From: Geitlerinema sp. PCC 7407
Lineage (GTDB): Bacteria; Cyanobacteriota; Cyanobacteriia; PCC-7407
DNA length: 64,000 nucleotides
Direction of reading: 5' to 3'
Assembly: GCF_000317045.1 (NCBI RefSeq)
Contig: NC_019703.1
Location: 1,166,501 to 1,230,500 of the forward strand
Under the pieces are notes generated by a model. The model was not told the DNA's origin. It saw only the letters and a program-made list of their open reading frames with translations, and did not search any database. Shown here piece after piece: positions 44,493-53,500 of this stretch; the first letter of the stretch is position 1; each line of letters opens with the position of its first letter. Position numbers and translations under genes: made by a program.

Positions 44493-45455
44493 ATGAAGGG
44501 GGTGGACTACTGCTTTTCGAGGCCGGGGCTGATTGTCATCGCAGGACCGACGGCAACGGGGAAGTCGAGCTTGGCGATCGCCCTGGCCCAGCGCTTCCAA
44601 ACCGTAATTTTGAGCGCCGATTCGCGCCAGGTCTATCGCGAATTTGACATTGGGACCGCCAAGCCATCCCTAGCCGAGCAGCAGCAAGCGCCCCACGCCC
44701 TGCTCGACATCTGTGAGCCCACCGAGACCCTCACGCTGGCAGACTACCAGCAGCGGGCCCAGCAGCACATCGCCCGCTGTCACGCTGTGGGCATGACGCC
44801 CCTGCTGGTGGGCGGCACGGGCCTCTACATCCGAGCGGTGGTGCAGGGCCTAAAAATTCCGCGAGTGCCGCCCCAGCCAGACCTGCGATCGCAGCTGATG
44901 TCCCTGGGCCAGCCCCATTGCTACACCCTTTTACAGCAGGTTGATCCGGTAGCTGCTGCCCGCATCCACGCCAATGACCTGGTACGGACGCTGCGAGCGC
45001 TAGAAGTGTTTTACGTTTCGGGCCGGACCATCTCCGAGCAGCAGGGCGAAAACCCGCCGAGCTACCCGATTTTGCAGGTGGCGCTGGACTGCGCTCAGCC
45101 AGATCTGCTGGCGCGGCGCATCCAGCAGCGCACGGCCCAAATGATGGCAGGAGGCTTTGAGGCAGAGGTGGCTCGCTTGGTCGAGAAGTACGGAGATGGC
45201 CTACCGCTGCTCGATACGCTGGGCTATCAGGAGATGCGCCAGTGTCTGCGGGGCGAGATTTCGCGGGCGGAGGCGGAGGCGCTGACGGTACTGCACACCC
45301 GCCAGTTTGCGAAGCGCCAGCGAACCTGGTTTCGAGGGGATGAGCGCATTGAGTGGTTTGATAGCGATCGCCCGGATTTGTTAGACGCTATTTGTCAGAA
45401 AATTCAGGAATTTGGTGCTGAATTTGTTGATTTAAAAGCGACTTCTTATTGCTGA
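44493..45455 (+). CDS. miaA: tRNA dimethylallyltransferase
   Basis: A 320-residue enzyme that adds an isopentenyl group to A37 of tRNAs reading UNN codons. The P-loop is AGPTATGKSSLAIAL near 18; SADSRQVYREFDIGTAKP near 41, LVGGTGLYIRAV near 108, and DTLGYQEM near 245 are family motifs. Start at ATG 44493. Transcribed away from gyrB. Confidence 0.97.
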   Translation: MKGVDYCFSRPGLIVIAGPTATGKSSLAIALAQRFQTVILSADSRQVYREFDIGTAKPSLAEQQQAPHALLDICEPTETLTLADYQQRAQQHIARCHAVGMTPLLVGGTGLYIRAVVQGLKIPRVPPQPDLRSQLMSLGQPHCYTLLQQVDPVAAARIHANDLVRTLRALEVFYVSGRTISEQQGENPPSYPILQVALDCAQPDLLARRIQQRTAQMMAGGFEAEVARLVEKYGDGLPLLDTLGYQEMRQCLRGEISRAEAEALTVLHTRQFAKRQRTWFRGDERIEWFDSDRPDLLDAICQKIQEFGAEFVDLKATSYC

Positions 45456-45759
45456 TTTTGGGCAAAAAGTTGCGAAAACTTTCGTGAGCATAATCGCCTA
45501 TAAAGCTGAGTCTTTAAAGGGTTCGGTCGTCTATTTTGGCAATAAACGCGGTAGCCAATACTTTGAAAAATGTTGACTTTTGCGAAGGTTTTCCTAATTT
45601 GGGAAAGCCTTTAATTTTTCTACGCGTTTTGGCGCTGTCAGGGCATCAAAACTTGTCTTAGAATTTGGATAAATCTATTAGGGTGATTTATCACTGAATT
45701 AAAAATTCATAACGAATTCTGTGTGATCGCCCAAAAGTTCTTGTTTCTAACCCTGTCCA
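45456..45759. other. Intergenic stretch upstream of the hybrid kinase
   Basis: About 300 bp, noticeably AT-rich after 45540. No gene, RNA or strong hairpin was seen; it presumably contains the promoter of the large kinase. Confidence 0.4.
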
Positions 45760-48700
45760 ATGCCAGAGACGCGTCGCGCTTGTTCTATTCCTTTACCGGC
45801 AAACGAAGCTGATCGCCTGCGTGCCCTTTACCGCTATGAGGTGCTGGATTCAGGGCCAGAGGCTGCTTTTGACAATTTGACGCAATTAGCCGCAGCGATT
45901 TGCCAAACGCCGATCGCGCTGATCACGCTGGTCGATCGCGATCGCCAATGGTTTAAATCTCGGGTCGGATTAGAGGCGGCTGAGACACCCCGCGATGCTG
46001 CATTTTGCACCCACGTCATCTTGCAGTCAGGGCCGTTTGTGGTGCTGGATGCTTCTCAGGATGAGCGCTTCAGCGACAATCCCTACGTGTTGGCTGAGCC
46101 TCATATTCGCTTTTATGCCGGTGTACCGCTGGTGACGCCGGACGCCTACCCCCTGGGAACGCTGTGCGTGGTTGATCGCGTGCCCCGCCAGATCAGCGAG
46201 CAGCAGCTGCGGGGACTAGAAATTTTGGCGGAGCAGGTAGTGAGCTTGCTGGAGCTGCGCCGCAACCAAGCGGATCTTTTGCAAATTAGCCTTCAGCAAC
46301 AGCAGGCGATCGCCGACCAGCAGCGCTCCGAAGCGGCTTTGCGTCTGGCTCAGGAGCATCTTCACCACTTGCTTTTGGCAACGCCAGCAGTGGTCTACAG
46401 CAGCCGAAGGGCGACCGGATATCCCTTAACGTTTATCAGCGAGAATGCGCCCTCTTTGCTGGGCTACCGGGTGGATCAATTTCTGGAGCACCCTACCTTT
46501 TGGCTGGATCATGTCCATCCGGAAGACCGCGATCGCTGGCTAGCGCGCTTATCTGAATGTCTAGCGCCAGAACCTTCTTGCTACGAATATCGGTTTTTGC
46601 ACGGTGACGGCACCTATCGCTGGCTGCGAGACGAGTGTCGACTGGTGCCCGGCCCAGCGCAGCAGCCGCCCGAGATCGTGGGGTATCGAGTCGATATCAC
46701 CGCTGCCAAACAAGTAGAGCAGCAGCTGCGCCACAGTGACGAAAGTCTACGGCTCTTGTTGGCCAGCGTCAAAGATTGCAGCCTGCTGTTGCTAGATGCC
46801 CAGGGCCGGATTGCTCGCTGGAGCACAGGGGCGGAGGAAATGTATGGCTATCTGGAGGTCGAGGTGTTGGGGTGCTCTCCCCAGCAGCTCTGGCCTGAGT
46901 GGGATGAGGGCCGATCCCTCGAAATGGCAGCCAACCGAGGCAGCTATGAAGCAGAAGCCTCCCACCGTCGCCAGGACGGCCGGGAATTTTGGGCCCACGC
47001 GGTCACAACGGCTCTGCGCGATGGGCAGGGGCAGCTCTGCGGCTTCGCCGTAGTGGTGCGAGACATCACGGCGCGCCGTCAGATGGAGATGGATTTGCAG
47101 GAAACCCTGCAAATGCAGCGGGTGATTCTCAATAGCGCCAATTACATGGTGATCTCTACCACCGTAGACGGCACGATTCAGACTTTTAATGCCGCTGCTC
47201 AGGCCTGGCTCGGCTATCGGGCTGAGGAGGTGCTGGGTGCCCAGACGCCGCTGGTTATTCACGATCTCGAGGAAGTCGCAGAACGGGCGCGATCGCTCTC
47301 CCAGGAGCTCGGTTGCGTCATCGAACCCGGGTTTGAGGTCTTCGTTGCGAAGGCCCGACGCGGCGAAGCCGAAGAGCGGGAGTGGACCTACATTCGCAAA
47401 GACGGGACGCGCTTTCCGGTCCTGTTGTCGGTGACGGCGCTGCGCGATGATGCTGGCAACCTGACTGGCTTCCTGGGCATTGGCAGCGACATTACGGCCC
47501 GCAAGCAGGCCGAGCGAGCGCTGCAAACCTCGCTCAAAAAGCTAGCAGATTTTAAGTTTGCGATGGATCAGTCCTCGATCGTCACGATCACGGACCCCCA
47601 AGGCGAAATCAAAGACGTCAACGATAAGTTCTGCCAGATCTCTCAGTTTGAGCGAGAAGAGCTGATCGGCCAAAATCACCGAATTGTAAACTCTGGCTAC
47701 CATTCGCCGGAGTTCTTTCAGACGCTGTGGCAGAAGCTCCGGCGCGGGGATGCATGGCAGGGGGAGATCCGAAACCGCGCGAAGGATGGCTCGCTGTACT
47801 GGGTCTATTCGACCTTGGTGCCTCTGATCACCGAGACGGGAGAGCCCTATGAGTACGTTGCTTTTAGTCAGGACATCACAGAGCGCAAGCGCATGGAGGA
47901 AGAGCGCGATCGCTTCTTTACTCTGTCGCTAGACATGCTCTGCATTGCTGGCTTTGACAGCTACTTTAAGCGCATCAACCCTTCCTTTGAGAAGGTGCTG
48001 GGGTACTCCCATGCGGAGCTGATGGCCCACTCGTTCAGGCACTGGATTCATCCTGACGACTGGCCAGCCACAGAGGCGGTTTTGGGACAGCTGTCAGAGG
48101 GCGGCTTGGTCATCAACTTTGAAAACCGCTATCGCCACCAGGATGGCTCCTATCGCTGGCTATCGTGGATGGCCTCGGCCACGCCCGAAACGGAGCTGAT
48201 CTACGCGATCGCCCGCGACATCACCGAGCAGAAACGCACCGAAGAGCAGCTGCGCGAAAGTGAAGCGCGCTTTCGGATGGTGGCTCGGGCAACCAATGAT
48301 GCTGTATGGGACTGGAACCTAGCCAGCAATCAGGTGTTTTGGAATGAGGCGATCCAGACCTTGTTTCACTACCCAGCCGAAGCGGTGGGCGTGGAGGCGA
48401 TCTGGTGGTACGAGCATATTCACCCCCAAGATCGCGATCGCGTCGTTTCCAGCATGCATGCCGCCATCGAGCACGGCCAGCAGTCCTGGTCTAGCGAATA
48501 CCGTTTCCGGCGCTGGGACGGCACCTATGCCCACGTCCTCGATCGCGGATACGTTGTCCACGATGACTGGGGCACCCCGATCCACATGATCGGGGCCATG
48601 ATGGACATCACCGAGCGCAAAGAAGCCGAGCAGAAAATTCGCGAACAGGCCGCCCTCCTGGACATCACCACCGACGCCATCATTGTGCGCAGCCTCGATC

Positions 48701-50178
48701 ATCGGATCCTGTTTTGGAACAAGGGAGCCGAGCGGCTCTACGGCTGGCCCGCCAAAAACGTGCTCAACAAGAACGCGAACCAAATTCTCTATCGGACCTC
48801 GGATCAGCTGCCGAGTGAAGTGTTTCAGGGTTTGGAGAAGCGGGGAGAATGGCACGGCGAGCTACACCAGATGCAGCGCGACGGCCAAGAAATCATTGTC
48901 GAGAGCCGCTGGACCCTGGTGCGCAATGAGCGGCGCGAACCTACCTCGATCCTGGTGGTCAACACCGATATTACCGAGCGAAAACAGCTAGAAGGGCAGT
49001 TTTTGCGGGCTCAGCGAATGGAAAGCATCGGCACCCTTGCCGGGGGAATTGCCCATGATCTCAATAACGTGCTGGCCCCGATTTTGATGTCGATTCAGCT
49101 CCTGTCGACCAAGCTGCCGGATCAGGCAAGCCAGCGACTCCTGACCACCCTAGAAGTTAGCGCCAAGCGGGGAGCAGATTTGGTGCGTCAGGTGTTGTCT
49201 TTTGCAAAAGGCTTGGAGGGACGTCGCACTACGCTACAAATTGGCCACCTGCTGCTGGAGGTCGAGAAAATTATTCGGGAAACGTTCCCAAAGCTGCTCG
49301 AAATCGACACCGATTTTTCGGCCCGGACCCTGTGGACGGTTTCTGGGGATGTCACCCAGCTGCATCAAGTGCTGATGAACCTGTGCGTGAATGCCCGAGA
49401 CGCAATGCCTCAGGGCGGTACCCTGACGATCGCCGCAGAAAACCAGCTGATTGATGAAAACTACGTTCGCATGAACCTCGACGCTCAGGTAGGCCCCTAC
49501 GTGGTGATCACGATCGCCGATTCGGGCATGGGCATTGCGCCGCAGATTCTCGATCGCATTTTTGAGCCCTTTTTCACCACAAAGGAGCGGGGCAAGGGAA
49601 CGGGGCTCGGCCTGTCGACGGTGATGGGCATTGTGAAGGGCCACGGCGGCTTTATCAATGTCTACAGCGAGGTAGGCAAGGGGACGCGCTTCCGGGTCTA
49701 CCTGCCCGCTGTGGATACCGATCTCGATCCCTTGGCGGAGTTTGCGCAGGTGCCGCTGCCGATGGGCCAGGGTGAACTGATTCTAGTGGCAGAGGATGAG
49801 GCGTCGATCGCCGAGATCACTAAGGCATCCCTAGCGGTTTACAACTACCGCACGCTAATGGCCCAGGATGGCATTGAGGCGATCGCCCTCTATACCCAGC
49901 ACCAGCAGGAGGTGGCAGTTGCCCTCATCGACATGATGATGCCCCTGATGGACGGCCTGACGACTATTCGCACCCTCCAGCGCATCAATCCCCAGCTCAA
50001 AATCATCGTGGTCAGCGGCCTATCGTCCAATCTGCGCGCCATTGAAAACGCCGGTCTGCGCATTGACGCCTTTTTGGCCAAGCCCTTCACTGCCGAGGAT
50101 CTGATCTTGACTCTCCACGCTGTGTTGAGCGATCGCCCCGTAGAGCGCCAGGACCTGGGACTCGAAGATTTGCTTTAG
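45760..50178 (+). CDS. GAF-multi-PAS hybrid sensor histidine kinase with receiver domain
   Basis: A 1472-residue cytosolic hybrid kinase without membrane segments. Order: a GAF domain (about 19-165; CTHVILQSGPFVVLDASQDERF, no obvious bilin-binding Cys context), then about seven PAS/PAC units (roughly 196-318, 323-447, 450-590, 595-712, 715-832, 835-960, 963-1082). A HisKA domain follows with GGIAHDLNNV (His near 1099), HATPase with ADSGMGIA and GTGLGLST (near 1278), and a C-terminal receiver with AEDE, phospho-Asp in ALIDMMMP (near 1389) and LAKPF lysine (near 1440). Redox, light or small-molecule sensing is possible but ligands cannot be named. No response regulator is adjacent. An IS element begins 10 bp after its stop. 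Confidence 0.94.
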   Translation: MPETRRACSIPLPANEADRLRALYRYEVLDSGPEAAFDNLTQLAAAICQTPIALITLVDRDRQWFKSRVGLEAAETPRDAAFCTHVILQSGPFVVLDASQDERFSDNPYVLAEPHIRFYAGVPLVTPDAYPLGTLCVVDRVPRQISEQQLRGLEILAEQVVSLLELRRNQADLLQISLQQQQAIADQQRSEAALRLAQEHLHHLLLATPAVVYSSRRATGYPLTFISENAPSLLGYRVDQFLEHPTFWLDHVHPEDRDRWLARLSECLAPEPSCYEYRFLHGDGTYRWLRDECRLVPGPAQQPPEIVGYRVDITAAKQVEQQLRHSDESLRLLLASVKDCSLLLLDAQGRIARWSTGAEEMYGYLEVEVLGCSPQQLWPEWDEGRSLEMAANRGSYEAEASHRRQDGREFWAHAVTTALRDGQGQLCGFAVVVRDITARRQMEMDLQETLQMQRVILNSANYMVISTTVDGTIQTFNAAAQAWLGYRAEEVLGAQTPLVIHDLEEVAERARSLSQELGCVIEPGFEVFVAKARRGEAEEREWTYIRKDGTRFPVLLSVTALRDDAGNLTGFLGIGSDITARKQAERALQTSLKKLADFKFAMDQSSIVTITDPQGEIKDVNDKFCQISQFEREELIGQNHRIVNSGYHSPEFFQTLWQKLRRGDAWQGEIRNRAKDGSLYWVYSTLVPLITETGEPYEYVAFSQDITERKRMEEERDRFFTLSLDMLCIAGFDSYFKRINPSFEKVLGYSHAELMAHSFRHWIHPDDWPATEAVLGQLSEGGLVINFENRYRHQDGSYRWLSWMASATPETELIYAIARDITEQKRTEEQLRESEARFRMVARATNDAVWDWNLASNQVFWNEAIQTLFHYPAEAVGVEAIWWYEHIHPQDRDRVVSSMHAAIEHGQQSWSSEYRFRRWDGTYAHVLDRGYVVHDDWGTPIHMIGAMMDITERKEAEQKIREQAALLDITTDAIIVRSLDHRILFWNKGAERLYGWPAKNVLNKNANQILYRTSDQLPSEVFQGLEKRGEWHGELHQMQRDGQEIIVESRWTLVRNERREPTSILVVNTDITERKQLEGQFLRAQRMESIGTLAGGIAHDLNNVLAPILMSIQLLSTKLPDQASQRLLTTLEVSAKRGADLVRQVLSFAKGLEGRRTTLQIGHLLLEVEKIIRETFPKLLEIDTDFSARTLWTVSGDVTQLHQVLMNLCVNARDAMPQGGTLTIAAENQLIDENYVRMNLDAQVGPYVVITIADSGMGIAPQILDRIFEPFFTTKERGKGTGLGLSTVMGIVKGHGGFINVYSEVGKGTRFRVYLPAVDTDLDPLAEFAQVPLPMGQGELILVAEDEASIAEITKASLAVYNYRTLMAQDGIEAIALYTQHQQEVAVALIDMMMPLMDGLTTIRTLQRINPQLKIIVVSGLSSNLRAIENAGLRIDAFLAKPFTAEDLILTLHAVLSDRPVERQDLGLEDLL

Positions 50179-50312
50179 CTAGTTCAGCCAGAAGCCTCAC
50201 GTCCATAATCTCTGATTTGGCGTGAGATGAAGGCGCGTTTATGGCGGGGCGGTCGGTGAACCCTGTTTGACGCGAGAGGCGACCAGCGCCGCCACAAACC
50301 ATCTTTTGTGCT

Positions 50313-50723
50313 TCAAGCCGGGGAGTCTTGCTCCTCAATGTATCGCTTGAGAGTCGAGACCGTAACGCCCCCACAGGACGCAATGAAATAGGAACCATTC
50401 CACAACGCATCCTTGGTGTAGAACTCAGAGACCCGCTCCTCAAACTCAGAGCGCAGCCTCCGACTGGTTACCGTTTTCAGGTTGTTCACCAGCTTACTCA
50501 ACTCCAAGCTGGGATGGTACTGAAACAACAAATGAACGTGATTTTCTTCCCCATTAAACTCAATCACTCGACAGTCCCAGCGCTCTAGAAGATCCTCAAA
50601 GATTTCATGCAGCCGCTCCAACATCTCCTTGGTGAAAAGCTTTTTTCGATACTTGGTTGTCAAAACCAAATGAGCTTTTAAGTCCGATACAGAGCGACCT
50701 CTAGAGAAGAAATCGTTTTTCAT
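50313..50723 (-). CDS. tnpA: IS200/IS605 transposase TnpA (Y1 HUH)
   Basis: A 136-residue Y1 transposase that cuts and rejoins single-stranded transposon ends next to subterminal hairpins. The HUH metal motif is HVHLLFQYH near residue 62. The catalytic tyrosine is in TLKRYIEEQ near 129. The N-terminal HLVLTTKYRKKLF strand and YFIASCGGVTV region are typical. Full length, no frameshift, so probably active. Divergent from tnpB, sharing a 60-bp promoter region. Confidence 0.95.
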   Translation of the reverse strand: MKNDFFSRGRSVSDLKAHLVLTTKYRKKLFTKEMLERLHEIFEDLLERWDCRVIEFNGEENHVHLLFQYHPSLELSKLVNNLKTVTSRRLRSEFEERVSEFYTKDALWNGSYFIASCGGVTVSTLKRYIEEQDSPA

Positions 50724-50740
50724 TTAGCTCATGCTCTTTC

Positions 50741-50772
50741 AATTAGTGTATAATTAAAAGGTATCACTAATT
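50741..50772. promoter_or_regulatory. Divergent tnpA/tnpB promoter with inverted repeat around a TATAAT
   Basis: TATAAT at 50749-50754 has consensus -10 form for tnpB. It is flanked by a perfect 8-bp inverted repeat, AATTAGTG (50741-50748) and CACTAATT (50765-50772), which could be an operator or give a short hairpin at the 5' end of the tnpB transcript. No good -35 was found, so strength is unclear. Confidence 0.5.
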
Positions 50773-50783
50773 AAAACGTTTAA

Positions 50784-52016
50784 GTGAGAACCGCCTACCA
50801 GTACCGACTGCGTCCAACCTCCAGTCAAGTCGCCGTGATAAGCGAATGGCTGGAATTGCTGCGCAGACAGTACAACTACCGTCTCGGTGAGCGGTTCTCT
50901 TGGTACGAGCAAAACCGCTGTGACATCAACGCTTGCCCGCTAATCTGTCACCTGCCAGAACTGCGAGAGAATCCCGACTTCTACTCCCAGAAACGAGACC
51001 TGGTGAACTCCAAAGCTCTGTTTCCGGAGTACCAGCAGATTTATTCTCAAGTGCTGCAAGATTGCATTGGCCGGGTCAAGAAGACCTTTGACCGCTGGCT
51101 CAAAGGAGACTGCAACGGCAAGCGAAGCGGTAGACCTCGCTTTAAAGGGGCAGGCCGCTATCGCTCCTTCACCTTCCCGCAAGCAAAGCAAGACTGCATC
51201 CAGGGCAAGCAGATCAACCTGCCCAAGATTGGCTGGGTGAAACTGATTCAGCACCGTCCCTTACCAGAAGGGTCCAAGGTCAAGACTGCCACCGTCAGCT
51301 ACAAAGTCGATGGCTGGTATGTGATTCTGAGCTTGGAGGATTCATCAGTCCCTGTTCTCACACCTGATGCTCCAAGCCTTGAAAATACGACTGGGATTGA
51401 TCTGGGCTTGAAGTCGTTCTTGGTAGATGACACAGGGCAAGAAGAACCCATCCCCCAGCACTACCGCAAAGCTGAAAAGCGCCTAAAACGGTTGCAGCGC
51501 AGTCTTTCACGCAAGAAAAAAGGCTCCAAGCGTCGGAAAAAGGCGATTAAACGAGTGGCCAAGGCACACCTGAAAGTCTCGAACCAGCGAAAAGACTTTC
51601 ACTACAAGGTTGCAAACAAGCTTTTATCCCAGGGGAAGCATGTCGCTCATGAAAAGCTGAATATTCGAGGCATTGCGAGAACGCGACTCGCAAAATCGAC
51701 CCAGGATGCTGGCTGGGGCCAGTTCCTGCAAATCTTGGCAGTCAAGGCTGAAAGAGCTGGATTGCTTACGGTTGCAGTGAATCCTAGAGGTACGTCTCAG
51801 AACTGCTCTGGCTGCGGAGTCAAGGTACCTAAAACACTTCAGGACAGGATTCACGCCTGTCTTGAGTGTGGACTGACGCTGGACCGTGACCACAATGCAG
51901 CGATCAATATCAAGTCTTTGGCGGTAGGGCATTCCGTCAATAAAGCTCAGGAAACGCCCGATGGGTTGCCAGGGGTCACTGAGAAGCCTGCACCGTATGC
52001 GTCAGTATCGGTGTAG
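50784..52016 (+). CDS. tnpB: TnpB, RNA-guided RuvC nuclease of IS200/IS605
   Basis: A 410-residue TnpB, ancestor-type of Cas12. RuvC I: GIDLGLKSF (Asp near 209). RuvC II: HEKLNIRGI (Glu near 292). RuvC III: LDRDHNAAINI (Asp near 371). A zinc ribbon CSGCG...CLECG sits between II and III. N-terminal YRLRPTSSQ and the RYRSFTFPQ segment are typical. All catalytic residues are present. Start is GTG at 50784. The TAG stop lies inside the right arm of the right-end hairpin, so the coding end and the expected guide-RNA scaffold overlap. TnpB helps retain the element by cutting the empty donor site (known for the family). Confidence 0.95.
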   Translation: MRTAYQYRLRPTSSQVAVISEWLELLRRQYNYRLGERFSWYEQNRCDINACPLICHLPELRENPDFYSQKRDLVNSKALFPEYQQIYSQVLQDCIGRVKKTFDRWLKGDCNGKRSGRPRFKGAGRYRSFTFPQAKQDCIQGKQINLPKIGWVKLIQHRPLPEGSKVKTATVSYKVDGWYVILSLEDSSVPVLTPDAPSLENTTGIDLGLKSFLVDDTGQEEPIPQHYRKAEKRLKRLQRSLSRKKKGSKRRKKAIKRVAKAHLKVSNQRKDFHYKVANKLLSQGKHVAHEKLNIRGIARTRLAKSTQDAGWGQFLQILAVKAERAGLLTVAVNPRGTSQNCSGCGVKVPKTLQDRIHACLECGLTLDRDHNAAINIKSLAVGHSVNKAQETPDGLPGVTEKPAPYASVSV

Positions 52017-52028
52017 GAGTATGTCACG
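51925..52028 (+). ncRNA. Predicted TnpB guide RNA (omega/reRNA) scaffold
   Basis: TnpB guide RNAs come from the 3' end of tnpB plus the right end, with the guide copied from the DNA just beyond (family knowledge). Here the last ~104 bp is the part preserved in the non-coding short copy. A helix CTCAG (51946-51950) / CTGAG (51979-51983) encloses CCC-GAT-GGG, and the right-end hairpin follows. The guide would start at 52029 and run into the map 3' end. The 5' limit is unknown. Confidence 0.45.
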
Positions 52029-52043
52029 CTGGGGACGCTGCGG

Positions 52044-52877
52044 CTAGACCCGGGTGCGATCGCTCAAAATCTCGTAGCCATCCTCAGTCACCAGCACCGT
52101 ATGCTCAAACTGGGCCGAGAGGGATTTGTCCACCGTCACCACGGTCCAGCGATCCTGGAGGGTCCGCGTCACCTTCGAGCCTGCATTCAAAATGGGCTCG
52201 ATCGCCAGCGTCATTCCCGCCCGAAGCCGGACATTGGGCAGCTGGTGCGTCCGAAAATTAAACACCGACGGCTCCTCATGGAGATTGCGCCCCACGCCGT
52301 GGCCCGTGTAATCTTCCACGATCGCGAAGCCGTGGGCCTCTGCGTGGTCTTGGACCGCCCCCGCAATGTCCAGCAAATAGTTTCCCGCCTTGACTTGAGC
52401 GATGCCGTGATAGAGCGTTTCCTCGGCCACCCGAATCAAGGTCTGGGCCTCCTCCGACACGCGGCCCACGGGGATCGTGATGCACGAATCCCCGTGAAAC
52501 CCTTCAAAGTAAGCCCCTGTGTCCACCTTCAGCACATCACCGCTGCGGAGGCGACGCTTGGCGCTAGGGATGCCGTGAACCACTTCATCGTTGATGCTGG
52601 CGCAGATAGACGCCGGAAACCCGTGATAGCCCTTGAAGCTCGGGGTAGCCCCCATCTCCCGGATTCGCTTCTCAGCGTGGACGTCAAGGTCTCCGGTGGT
52701 CATCCCCGGCTCCACCAGCTCAGAGATTTCTTTGAGCACTGTGGCCACGATGCGGCTAGCTTGACGCATCACCTCAATTTCTTGGGCCGTTTTGAGTTCG
52801 ATGCCGCGCCGGGATTTTTTGATCCGGGGTCCAGAAGGAGCCGATGCGCGGCCTAAAAGCGATCCGAGAATATTCAT
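52044..52877 (-). CDS. map: Methionine aminopeptidase
   Basis: A 277-residue type I methionine aminopeptidase removing the initiator Met from new proteins. The five metal ligands can be placed: [15 protein letters not shown] (two Asp), [10 protein letters not shown] (His), LAIEPIL (Glu) and the Glu of QFEHTVLV. An N-terminal ~25-residue extension ([12 protein letters not shown]) precedes the pita-bread fold. The IS200/IS605 element starts 15 bp beyond its stop, so any original terminator may have been displaced. Confidence 0.96.
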   Translation of the reverse strand: MNILGSLLGRASAPSGPRIKKSRRGIELKTAQEIEVMRQASRIVATVLKEISELVEPGMTTGDLDVHAEKRIREMGATPSFKGYHGFPASICASINDEVVHGIPSAKRRLRSGDVLKVDTGAYFEGFHGDSCITIPVGRVSEEAQTLIRVAEETLYHGIAQVKAGNYLLDIAGAVQDHAEAHGFAIVEDYTGHGVGRNLHEEPSVFNFRTHQLPNVRLRAGMTLAIEPILNAGSKVTRTLQDRWTVVTVDKSLSAQFEHTVLVTEDGYEILSDRTRV

Positions 52878-52964
52878 AGGTGCGTCAATCTAGCCTCAGT
52901 GGAGCCACAATACCGTTTCGTATATTCTAGCCAAGGGCGTCCCTAGCGCCTGGAAAGACTGAAG

Positions 52965-53432
52965 CTACTGGATGACTAAGCGGCCTGTCATGCCGGCTTC
53001 TGTATGCCCTGGAATCGTGCACCGGAGCGTGTAGGTGCCGGGTTTCATGGGGACAAACACCCACTCCGCGATCGCCCCCGGCTTGAGCTCAAGCTCATGA
53101 ATGGCGCCCTTCACTTCGACGTTGCCTGCTTCGACCTTTTGGCTCCAAATCCCGTCAGCAAAGTCCTTGGCCGTGAAATAGTGCTTTTCGGGACTGGGAT
53201 TATCCAGAATCAGCTTGTAGCGCTTGCCCGCTTCGAAGGTCAGCTCGCCAGGGAAAAACTTGAGCTCACCGCTGGCGCTGCCCAGGCTGATGTGAGCCTC
53301 CGTCGGAGCCTGCTTGAGAACAGATCCACTGGGAGCGGCGATCGCCGAATCTACGCCGCCCAAAAGCAGCCAGCAACCCAGGAAAAAGACCCAAAAGCGC
53401 CGCAGGGCGCCCCACCCGCGAATTTGATTTAT
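52965..53432 (-). CDS. Exported cupredoxin-like protein with a non-standard start
   Basis: A plastocyanin/azurin-like copper protein. Type-1 copper ligands: the His of EKHYFTAKDF, and Cys, His and Met of LRCTIPGHTEAGM at the C-terminus. The frame includes a signal peptide (RRFWVFFLGCWLLLGGVDSAIAA), but no ATG, GTG or TTG occurs upstream of it before the in-frame stop at 53511. The first TTG, at 53363, would cut the signal peptide. GGAG precedes ATC (53435) and ATA (53432) by six and nine bases, so an ATA/ATC start is possible; a mutated start is the alternative. Coordinates follow the ATA option. Periplasmic or lumenal electron carrier or copper protein, unproven. Confidence 0.75.
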   Translation of the reverse strand: MNQIRGWGALRRFWVFFLGCWLLLGGVDSAIAAPSGSVLKQAPTEAHISLGSASGELKFFPGELTFEAGKRYKLILDNPSPEKHYFTAKDFADGIWSQKVEAGNVEVKGAIHELELKPGAIAEWVFVPMKPGTYTLRCTIPGHTEAGMTGRLVIQ

Positions 53433-53473
53433 GATTCTAATCTCCAGCTTAAAAAGCGCTTGATTTCTATTGT

Positions 53474-53500
53474 CTAGCAGTTTGCTGCTAGAGGCTTTTT
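53474..53500 (+). promoter_or_regulatory. Terminator-like hairpin in the rplS leader
   Basis: CTAGCAG (53474-53480), loop TTTG, CTGCTAG (53485-53491), then AGGCTTTTT. It lies 70-95 bp before rplS, and no gene runs into it from the left on this strand because the cupredoxin is divergent. It is therefore best read as an attenuator in the L19 leader. Confidence 0.5.

Larger units (their letters stand above)
50189..52028 (+). mobile_element. IS200/IS605-family insertion sequence, apparently complete
   Basis: An element of about 1.84 kb carrying divergent tnpA (reverse) and tnpB (forward). The left end has an imperfect hairpin at 50196-50226 (CTCACG-t-CCA with TGGCGTGAG). The right-end hairpin CCTGCACCG / CGGTGTAGG (51987-51995, 52009-52017, one G-T) encloses a 13-nt loop. 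Boundaries are set by where similarity to the second copy (40936-41356) ends. It fills the gap between the hybrid kinase (stop 10 bp to the left) and map (stop 15 bp to the right) without breaking either gene. No direct repeats flank it, as expected for this family. Confidence 0.88.
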
